Source: Candidatus Zixiibacteriota bacterium (lineage in GTDB: Bacteria > Zixibacteria > MSB-5A5 > CAIYYT01). Taken from it: a DNA stretch of 5,650 nt. The translations under genes and the position numbers were made by a program. The notes under the pieces are model-generated. The model made no database searches, was not told where the DNA came from, and worked only from the letters and a program-made list of their open reading frames with translations. Below, one piece after another: positions 1 to 4,903 of this stretch (position 1 is its first letter; every line of letters starts with the position of its first letter). The DNA lies in NCBI GenBank assembly GCA_026397575.1, contig JAPLUP010000619.1:1-5650 (forward strand), written 5' to 3'.

Positions 1-599
1 CGATGGGGGCTATTTCACAGATCAAGCCGAATCTTGCGGTCACAGGTTTTATCCCAACGTGTGAAAACATGCCCGGCAGTCGCGCTTATAGACCCGGCGA
101 TGTGCTGACTACCAGCATCGGCAAGACCATCGAAATCATCAGCACCGACGCTGAAGGTCGCCTGCTGCTTGCGGACGTTCTCGGCTACGCGTCCAAGATG
201 AAGCCCGATTATCTGATCGATATCGCAACCCTTACCGGCGCGGTGATTGTGGCGCTTGGATATGCAGGCGCTGCGATGCTATCGACATCGGAGAACCTGC
301 TCACGCAATTTAAGAAAGCATCTGAGGTTACCGGCGAGAAGGTTTGGCAAATGCCGCTCTGGCCTGAGTATGAGCATGCGATCAAATCGCCGATTGCCGA
401 TATGAAAAACTCCGGCGGTCGTCCGGCGGGAACCTGTGTAGCGGCAACTATACTTAAACACTTCGTCGGCAATGTGCCCTGGCTGCATCTCGACATCGCC
501 GGCATGTATTTGGAGCATCGCGGTACGGAATATACCCCCAAAGGCGCTTCGGGCTACGGCGTGCGATTGCTAACCGAAGTGTTACGAAACCTGAAGTAG
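1..599 (+). CDS. pepA: Leucyl aminopeptidase (M17 family), C-terminal part, 5' truncated by window edge
   Basis: Cytosolic two-metal exopeptidase that removes N-terminal residues, often leucine, from peptides. The visible ~199 residues match the catalytic C-terminal domain of the M17 family. In order (counting from the ATG at base 3) there is CENMPGSRAYRPGDVLT (20-36), the active-site signature STDAEGRL (47-54), IDIATLTGA (73-81), a GGRPAG segment near 139-144, HLDIAG near 162-167 and KGASGYGVRLL near the end. D49 and E51 correspond to the metal ligands of the family signature, and R53 to its conserved arginine. The lysine and aspartate ligands that lie earlier in the protein are outside the window. 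E. coli PepA is about 500 residues, so roughly the last 40% is present. The reading frame is open to base 1, so the ATG at 3 is very likely internal. It ends in TAG with no gene close behind. The signature's usual first Asn is Ser here. Family assignment is firm; substrate preference is not readable. Confidence 0.96.
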   Translation, partial: MGAISQIKPNLAVTGFIPTCENMPGSRAYRPGDVLTTSIGKTIEIISTDAEGRLLLADVLGYASKMKPDYLIDIATLTGAVIVALGYAGAAMLSTSENLLTQFKKASEVTGEKVWQMPLWPEYEHAIKSPIADMKNSGGRPAGTCVAATILKHFVGNVPWLHLDIAGMYLEHRGTEYTPKGASGYGVRLLTEVLRNLK

Positions 600-600
600 T

Positions 601-660
601 GCAGGGGTGCCCCACCGCTTGCGGTTGGTCAGTTCTCGTAGGGGTGCACGGCCGCGCAAC
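601..660. repeat. Two copies of AGGGGTGC in GC-rich repeat debris
   Basis: AGGGGTGC occurs at 603-610 and again at 640-647. A related sequence in reverse orientation, TGCCCCTA, lies at 1213-1220 in the branched element. An imperfect stem, CCACCGC facing GCGGTTGG, sits between the two copies. This resembles the GTAGGGGC-type interspersed repeats found between genes in many bacteria. It follows the pepA stop directly but has no T-run, so it is not a clear intrinsic terminator. Confidence 0.35.
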
Positions 661-680
661 CGCGTGTATCTGCAATATGG

Positions 681-700
681 CGCGAATACTGCTATTCGCG
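681..700. repeat. Perfect 8-bp hairpin downstream of pepA
   Basis: CGCGAATA (681-688) and TATTCGCG (693-700) are perfect inverted arms around the loop CTGC. It lies about 80 bases after the pepA stop. There is no downstream T-tract on the plus strand, so transcript termination is possible but unproven. It could equally stabilise the 3' end of the mRNA or be a repeat remnant. Confidence 0.5.
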
Positions 701-1076
701 ATGTCAAAGAACAAGCGGACCTCGACCTGTGTTTCCTCTAGCGGATGAATGGTCTGTGCGGTCTCGCTGTGTCGTTCGAAGATTGTCCGGGGCAACCGTT
801 TTCGCGGGAATGGCCAGCGCCGCTGACACGCACTCCTAGGCAGAGCCCAAGGCACGGACAGGACAAGAGATTCTCCAGACACAGTCTGAGCGACTCATCC
901 GAAACTACTAAGAGTCGGAAACGCGAACGGGTCGCGGGGAAAAGGGGACGCTCCTCCATAAAGTCATCGACATCGCAAACGTCCGCTATGGTAGCGAAGT
1001 CGATCGGACTCGCGGTTGTCACGATACGCTCTATTACTGGGTTCCGGTTGACGGTGTAAATCATTCATCCGCGGGA

Positions 1077-1117
1077 CGCCCTTCGACAAGCCCCTTCGAC
1101 GGAGCTCAGGGCGAACG
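1077..1117. repeat. Degenerate CCCTTCGAC-type palindromic repeat with internal duplication
   Basis: CCCTTCGAC appears twice (1079-1087 and 1092-1100), followed by GGAGCTCAGGGCGAACG. Outer arms CGCCCT (1077-1082) and AGGGCG (1108-1113) are inverted. It resembles the widespread intergenic repeat reading CCCTTCGACAAGCTCAGGG, here with its left half doubled. The family resemblance is from memory and has not been checked by search. Confidence 0.45.
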
Positions 1118-1160
1118 TCGCACGATTCGAAGACCCATCATGAGTCGATGGGGCACCGTT

Positions 1161-1244
1161 GCTTTGATGTTCCGTCAGGAAAGGGTTCCTGACGGCGCGG
1201 GCACACGCAGTGTGCCCCTACGGAGCAAACCCGCACATCAAAGC
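1161..1244. repeat. Compound branched inverted-repeat element
   Basis: Outer arms GCTTTGATGT (1161-1170) and ACATCAAAGC (1235-1244) are perfect inverted repeats. They enclose a perfect 10-bp hairpin (CCGTCAGGAA 1172-1181, loop AGGG, TTCCTGACGG 1186-1195). They also enclose a perfect 8-bp hairpin (GGGCACAC 1199-1206, loop GCA, GTGTGCCC 1210-1217). An alternative pairing, GCGGG (1197-1201) with CCCGC (1230-1234), would extend the outer stem and compete with the base of the second hairpin. All these pairs are read directly from the sequence. No clear target-site duplication flanks it. It may be a miniature mobile or REP-like repeat, or a structured RNA; which cannot be decided here. Confidence 0.7.
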
Positions 1245-1423
1245 GTGTCAGCTGGACGGCATGTATCTGACAGCGCGAGCCACTTGGTTTGTAGCGACAG
1301 ACTCACTCACCACGGCGAAGTACGAACATGTCCTGGGTCGTAACGGTTATTGTTCGGCATTTCATTAGCTTAGTCGTTGCCGTTAGACCGCAGGCGATTC
1401 CTGATCGAGTAGGAGGTAGAACA

Positions 1424-1444
1424 CAAAAACCAACTTCGTTTTTG
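1424..1444. repeat. AT-rich 7-bp hairpin
   Basis: CAAAAAC (1424-1430) and GTTTTTG (1438-1444) are perfect inverted arms around a 7-base loop. The stem is mostly A-T and is not followed by a T-run beyond the arm, so it is a poor intrinsic terminator. Its function is unknown. Confidence 0.35.
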
Positions 1445-1666
1445 CTCTGCCGCTAATCACCCGACCCACAGAGCACTCCGGGGTGACCTTCGGTGCCGCA
1501 ACCAGCGTTCTACTAACTGGTATGGGGATGACTTTTGCAGTGAAACGCTACAAAAAGTTGGTGCCGTCGGGTCACACACTGCGCTAAGTGATTGACAGTG
1601 TTCAGGAATTGGAATACTGCAGAGTGCAAGACCCGATGGAGCGGAAAATTCAGGCCGATTTTCCCT

Positions 1667-1694
1667 TTGCCGCAGAATAGTCATTAGATATATT
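1667..1694 (+). promoter_or_regulatory. Candidate sigma70-type promoter for the pentapeptide-repeat gene
   Basis: TTGCCG (1667-1672, 4/6 to TTGACA) is followed after 16 bases by TATATT (1689-1694, 5/6 to TATAAT). The surrounding stretch is conspicuously AT-rich for this window. Transcription would start near 1701, leaving a leader of about 70-80 bases before the gene. This is a consensus match only; sequences this short arise by chance. Confidence 0.35.
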
Positions 1695-1730
1695 AGCATT
1701 AGTTGTAAATTATTGGAGTAGGGCGAAGGC

Positions 1731-1775
1731 GTGAAGCCGGAGATCGGTTCATATGCCGATGTAAGAAGGGAATGA
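1731..1775 (+). CDS. Possible 14-residue leader ORF overlapping the next start by ATGA
   Basis: A GTG at 1731 opens a 14-codon frame (MKPEIGSYADVRRE) ending in the TGA at 1773-1775, which shares ATGA with the ATG at 1772. A GGAG at 1715-1718 lies 12 bases upstream, somewhat far, and GAAGG at 1725-1729 is too near. If translated, it could couple initiation of the downstream gene. It is too short to judge by coding statistics and may be coincidence. Confidence 0.2.
   Translation: MKPEIGSYADVRRE
1764..1770 (+). promoter_or_regulatory. Ribosome-binding site that bears on the start choice
   Basis: AGAAGGG lies 1 base before the ATG at 1772, too close to serve it well, but 10 bases before the in-frame ATG at 1781. 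A second purine run, GAGGG (1774-1778), is 2 bases before 1781. The spacing therefore favours the second ATG, giving a protein three residues shorter. Confidence 0.4.
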
Positions 1776-3661
1776 GGGCAATGTACTTGATAGACTTTGA
1801 AACAGTGTACGAGGTGAAACTCAGCAGGCTGGGATCGTCCCAGACAGAAGCGCAGTATCGCGAATTTCCCATTGAACTCAACGACAGGCAGAAGGGAGTG
1901 ACGCTGAATGAAACGTATCGCATTTCCCAGGAGCTTCTAAGCAAGATCGGCCTATCAACTGCGGTGGAAGAACCAATCATGCGCAGAATGCTTAAGTTCA
2001 GGAAGAGGTTTGAAAAAAAGGCTGCGGAGGGAACGGTATATGAGTTGGACGACGACGACGTCTCCCTCTTCAATCCAGTACGAGCGAACTATGACAGGAT
2101 TGACAGTGACTTGGCGCGCATCATTTACTCATATTTCTATCATACGTCCAATCCGAATTTGGAGGTCAGCGATCTCGATATCTCGTTGCTTTATGAAGGT
2201 TCAAGCATAAGGAATCGAGTGAAGTTTTTCATTCAGTTCGGCTTTCTTGAGTGGGCAGTTGGGCAAAATACCATAGTCAAACTTGCTGTTGGGGGGTTAA
2301 GAGCACTTAAGAACTACATAGACGATTCTCGCAAAGAGGACTTTCCCGGCGGAAGTAGCGAACGCCTTTCCGGGGCCAGGGATGTCCATGTGGAACAGAA
2401 GTTCCCCTTGGAAGTATCAGCGTCGTCGGGGCTGGGTCAGGCTGTAACTCTGGAAAAAGTGTCAATTTCAACGACGTGTAAGTATGTCATGAACGATGAG
2501 AGTGAGTGCGGGCGACTTTTGTATGGAACCGATTCACACTGTGTCTTGCACAGCTCTGCCAAGGACAAGAACATCGACGCTTTTTTGAAAGAAGTGAGAG
2601 CAACGTTTGACAATCCGGATTCCGAAACAGTTGACCTTAGCGGAGTAGAGTTCCCTGACTGCCACTGGATCCCCAGGCGAGGGTCTTTTAATAAGCGGAT
2701 CATCTTTTCCAATTGTAGGTTTGACGGAGTTGTTGATTTTAGCAGACGACAATTTGAGAAGCATGTGATTATCAAGAATTGCGTATTTGTTCGAGAAGTG
2801 TTGTTCCAGGAAGCGCGTTTCAGTGAGCTGACACTCGATTTCCCCGATTTTCACGTAGGTGCGAGTTTTGAAGGATGCACCATTACTGGCCGAGCAAAAT
2901 TGGCGAACCTGCGACCTTTGCCCCCGGCTATCCGTTTTACGAGTGTCTCTCTTCATGATGTGTCGAAGGTGGAATTCTGGCGCATCGACATGAAGAAGGT
3001 GAGTCTCGGGGGAACGAATATTCGCGGGATTCGAATGGCGCACCTAGCGTTTCAGGAGAAGGGTAGGCAATTGCTCTGGGGGCGCCAACTGGCAGGAGAT
3101 GAAGTAGCCCTTGAGGAAACGATCGGGACGGTATCAACTCGCGACGAACAAGGGCGGGGCGACTCCGAGCCGTCGCTCAGATTTGAGCTTCTTGCCGCAT
3201 TGTACAGAGACTTACAGGCAAACTACAGCGATGCGGGAGAATACTCTAGAGCCAACTGGTTCTACGTAAGCGAGAAGGAGATGGAACGTAGAGGGTGGAG
3301 TTGGGGGAAACAACTGATTTCTCTCCACACTTACTATAGGCTCTTCTCAAATTGCGGCCAGAGCTTGCTGTTGCCTATTCTGTGGGTTCTATTCCTCGTT
3401 GTTCCGGTTTTTACGCTGATCATGGTTGGCATAGGCGATATTGACGGACTGTCTTGGTCCAGCAGTGGGTCTGTTAGGGTTTTCCTGGACGCGTGTCTAA
3501 AAAACTTCACGATGATCTTCAATAGGCAGTTGGCGGCAACTTATCTCGCAAAGCAATCCTTGAACCAATTCTTGAATATTGTCGAGACTGGCGCTGTCCT
3601 ATCACTACTGTCACTAGTGGTAGTGGCTGCAGGCCGTCGCTTGAGAAACCGGAATCTGTAA
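1772..3661 (+). CDS. Membrane protein: winged-helix-like region, Cys/His cluster, pentapeptide-like repeats, two C-terminal membrane segments
   Basis: I do not recognise a named gene. Seen in order: residues 1-105 unassigned and charged. Residues 107-185 have a winged-helix-like pattern (helices, then FGFLEW, then a short hairpin ending IVKLAVGGLRALKNYI). A linker covers 186-230. C236, C246, C257 and H260 form a possible zinc site of the form C-x9-C-x10-C-x2-H, followed by KDKNIDAFLKEV. Degenerate pentapeptide-like repeats span about 286-375, with F/L every fifth residue (VDLSGVEF, IIFSNCRF, VDFSRRQF, VLFQEARF, ASFEGCTI). A conserved-looking helical block at 470-525 (ALYRDLQANYSDAGEYSRANWF) precedes membrane segments near 530-552 and 604-620. 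The ALYRDL block plus two membrane segments is typical, as I recall, of pentapeptide proteins with an ion-channel-like tail, but no TVGYG filter is present. The start is ATG 1772 or, by ribosome-site spacing, ATG 1781. Composition differs from neighbours, suggesting transfer. Function is unknown; a membrane-anchored sensor or effector is inference. Confidence 0.85.
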   Translation: MRAMYLIDFETVYEVKLSRLGSSQTEAQYREFPIELNDRQKGVTLNETYRISQELLSKIGLSTAVEEPIMRRMLKFRKRFEKKAAEGTVYELDDDDVSLFNPVRANYDRIDSDLARIIYSYFYHTSNPNLEVSDLDISLLYEGSSIRNRVKFFIQFGFLEWAVGQNTIVKLAVGGLRALKNYIDDSRKEDFPGGSSERLSGARDVHVEQKFPLEVSASSGLGQAVTLEKVSISTTCKYVMNDESECGRLLYGTDSHCVLHSSAKDKNIDAFLKEVRATFDNPDSETVDLSGVEFPDCHWIPRRGSFNKRIIFSNCRFDGVVDFSRRQFEKHVIIKNCVFVREVLFQEARFSELTLDFPDFHVGASFEGCTITGRAKLANLRPLPPAIRFTSVSLHDVSKVEFWRIDMKKVSLGGTNIRGIRMAHLAFQEKGRQLLWGRQLAGDEVALEETIGTVSTRDEQGRGDSEPSLRFELLAALYRDLQANYSDAGEYSRANWFYVSEKEMERRGWSWGKQLISLHTYYRLFSNCGQSLLLPILWVLFLVVPVFTLIMVGIGDIDGLSWSSSGSVRVFLDACLKNFTMIFNRQLAATYLAKQSLNQFLNIVETGAVLSLLSLVVVAAGRRLRNRNL

Positions 3662-3689
3662 CTCGCTTCATCGGCCCCTCACCTCCTGG

Positions 3690-3709
3690 ATTCCCGCCTT
3701 CGCGGGAAT
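3690..3709. repeat. Interspersed palindromic repeat (CGCGGGAAT type)
   Basis: ATTCCCGC (3690-3697) and GCGGGAAT (3702-3709) form a perfect 8-bp stem around CTTC, followed by GACA. This matches, from memory, a hairpin repeat scattered between genes in many bacterial genomes. It lies 29 bases after the stop of the plus-strand gene. No T-run follows, so termination by this hairpin alone is uncertain. Confidence 0.65.
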
Positions 3710-3724
3710 GACAAACCCCTTGGT

Positions 3725-3740
3725 CCTCTCTCGAGAGGGG
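3725..3740. repeat. Short palindrome CTCTCGAGAG
   Basis: CTCTCGAGAG (3728-3737) is a perfect 10-base palindrome. It is flanked by CC on the left and GG on the right, with one T/G position between, so the near-palindrome spans 16 bases. It lies between the two convergent genes among other palindromes. It has no assigned role. Confidence 0.5.
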
Positions 3741-3749
3741 AATAAGAAT

Positions 3750-3776
3750 CCCACCCGACGCTACGCTTTGGGTGGG
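3750..3776 (-). terminator. Palindromic repeat, possible weak terminator of the minus-strand operon
   Basis: CCCACCC (3750-3756) and GGGTGGG (3770-3776) form a 7-bp GC stem with a 13-base loop. On the minus strand the stem is followed by ATTCTTATT, a weak T-rich stretch. The right arm and part of the loop lie inside the end of the minus-strand gene. The sequence also resembles a dispersed GTAGCCCACCC repeat, so it may be a repeat that doubles as a transcript end. Confidence 0.35.
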
Positions 3777-4903
3777 CTACCGGGCTGATTCAATCCGACG
3801 AGGAAGCTGATCGCTGCCATCTTGGGATTGACATTGCGGCGCAACTCGGAGCGCACCTGTTCCAGTTTCTCGATTTGTTGTTCTACCCGCTGCAATGATG
3901 CAAATCGCTCGCGGTGCTCCAAGTAGCGGTCGGCATAGTCGAAATTGACTAAGGCTTGCGACGGGTCGATGCCGGTTTGCAAGGGCAAGGCATTGATGAC
4001 CATCAGATCGCGCAGCATGCTCTGCCAGTGAATCAAGAGCCGTTCCACTTTTTCGCGATTTTCGAGCGCGACATTACCGGAGCACTTGACGACAAGGTCA
4101 GACGCCGGCATGGTGACCGCATTGGTCAGCAAATCAAACGCGGTTTCGCGCGCGTCAAAAAACGCCTTCTCCACCAACTGTTCGACATTGTACAACGCAC
4201 CGGCGGCAAAGCGCGTGACCACTCCGATTTCTTTCTCCGGGATTTCGAAATTCTGCTGCAAATACAACTCGACAAACTTCGATTCCAACGCCGGAAAGCT
4301 GACCCGCTGCAACCGCGAACGAATCGTAGCCAGCAAAAAGCGGGGCTGATCCGTACAGACGATCAGGAACGAATCGCGAGGCGGTTCCTCCAATGTCTTT
4401 AACAGAGAATCCATCGTAGCGGGAAGCATCCGCTCGGCTTCATAGATAATACCGACTTTGAACTTAGACAAGCTGGGATGCCGTGACAGATTGCTCTGGA
4501 ATTTCCGGATGTTATCGATGGTGATGAAACTGGTGACGTCTTCGGATGCGTCTGAGAACGGTCCCGAAGCCTTCTTCTGCAAGTAAGTTATCAATCGCTT
4601 ATCGAACCAATCCTCTTCCTTATCCTTCTCTTTCTTCTCCTTTGGTAGTGGCACGAGGTAGTATATGTCGGGATGACAAAAACTGTCCGCCTGTCGACAG
4701 GAGGCGCACTCTCCGCAGAAGTTGTCGGCAGGATTCTGGCAGGTGATGGTCCTGGCCAGAAGATTGGCAACCGCCCATTTGCCGACCCCTTTCTTGCCGG
4801 CGAACAACAGCGATGACGGCAAGCGATTTTCATGAAAAAGGCGGCAGAGTCGCTCGTAGAGTTCGGTTTGTGGAAGCAGAGTCGGTGTTTTTGCAGTCGT
4901 CAT
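3761..4903 (-). CDS. holB: DNA polymerase III delta-prime subunit (clamp loader)
   Basis: AAA+ family subunit of the clamp-loader complex that places the sliding clamp on primed DNA. Numbering is from the ATG at 4901-4903 (380 residues; a TTG at 4913-4915 would add four). The Walker A region is GKKGVGKW (36-43), with Trp where Ser/Thr is usual. The zinc module has C55, C63, C66 and C69 (C-x7-C-x2-C-x2-C). A Lys/Glu-rich insertion lies at 88-96. The Walker B position reads KVGIIYEAE (149-157), then LLKTLEEPP (167-175). The SRC-like motif is IRSRL (194-198), with Leu for Cys. The length suits the family (E. coli delta-prime is about 334 residues). The altered nucleotide motifs favour delta-prime over tau/gamma. 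Its ATG shares ATGA with the TGA of the upstream gene, so translation is probably coupled; no good ribosome site is seen. The last residues, SPPKA, and the stop lie in a palindromic repeat. Confidence 0.9.
   Translation of the reverse strand: MTTAKTPTLLPQTELYERLCRLFHENRLPSSLLFAGKKGVGKWAVANLLARTITCQNPADNFCGECASCRQADSFCHPDIYYLVPLPKEKKEKDKEEDWFDKRLITYLQKKASGPFSDASEDVTSFITIDNIRKFQSNLSRHPSLSKFKVGIIYEAERMLPATMDSLLKTLEEPPRDSFLIVCTDQPRFLLATIRSRLQRVSFPALESKFVELYLQQNFEIPEKEIGVVTRFAAGALYNVEQLVEKAFFDARETAFDLLTNAVTMPASDLVVKCSGNVALENREKVERLLIHWQSMLRDLMVINALPLQTGIDPSQALVNFDYADRYLEHRERFASLQRVEQQIEKLEQVRSELRRNVNPKMAAISFLVGLNQPGSPPKA

Larger units (their letters stand above)
600..1771. other. Long intergenic region with repeats, no supported gene
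   Basis: About 1.17 kb lies between pepA and the next gene. Open frames in it (for example 745-1059 plus, 738-1064 minus, 1140-1343 plus, 1457-1699 minus) give low-complexity, arginine/serine-rich translations with no recognisable motif. The one at 1140 is largely a translation of the inverted repeat at 1161-1244. What can be supported is a set of hairpins (681-700, 1161-1244, 1424-1444), short repeat fragments (601-660, 1077-1117) and a promoter candidate near the right end. The region looks like accumulated repeat insertions and decayed sequence, possibly at the boundary of an acquired segment. Confidence 0.6.

Noticed and set aside
801..812. TTCGCGGGAATG identical to part of the hairpin repeat at 3690-3709
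   Set aside because: Only half of the palindrome is present, and a 12-base match between two sites in a window of this size can arise by chance.
738..1064. Overlapping open frames on both strands in the long spacer
   Set aside because: Translations show no domain or motif; in GC-rich DNA frames of about 100 codons are expected by chance.
1140..1343. 67-codon plus-strand open frame
   Set aside because: It mostly translates the branched inverted repeat at 1161-1244; no ribosome site and no protein-like pattern.
1411..1417. Strong Shine-Dalgarno AGGAGGT
   Set aside because: No ATG, GTG or TTG opens a frame of useful length within the next 15 bases.
1592..1618. Perfect TTGACA at 1592-1597 as a -35 box
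   Set aside because: The best -10 at a usual distance is poor (AATACT at 15 bases, TACTGC at 17). The candidate at 1667-1694 is nearer the gene and has a better -10.
600..1771. CRISPR array, tRNA, integron attC or multi-gene defence system
   Set aside because: No regularly spaced direct repeats, cloverleaf with CCA end, attC core pairs or partner genes were seen.
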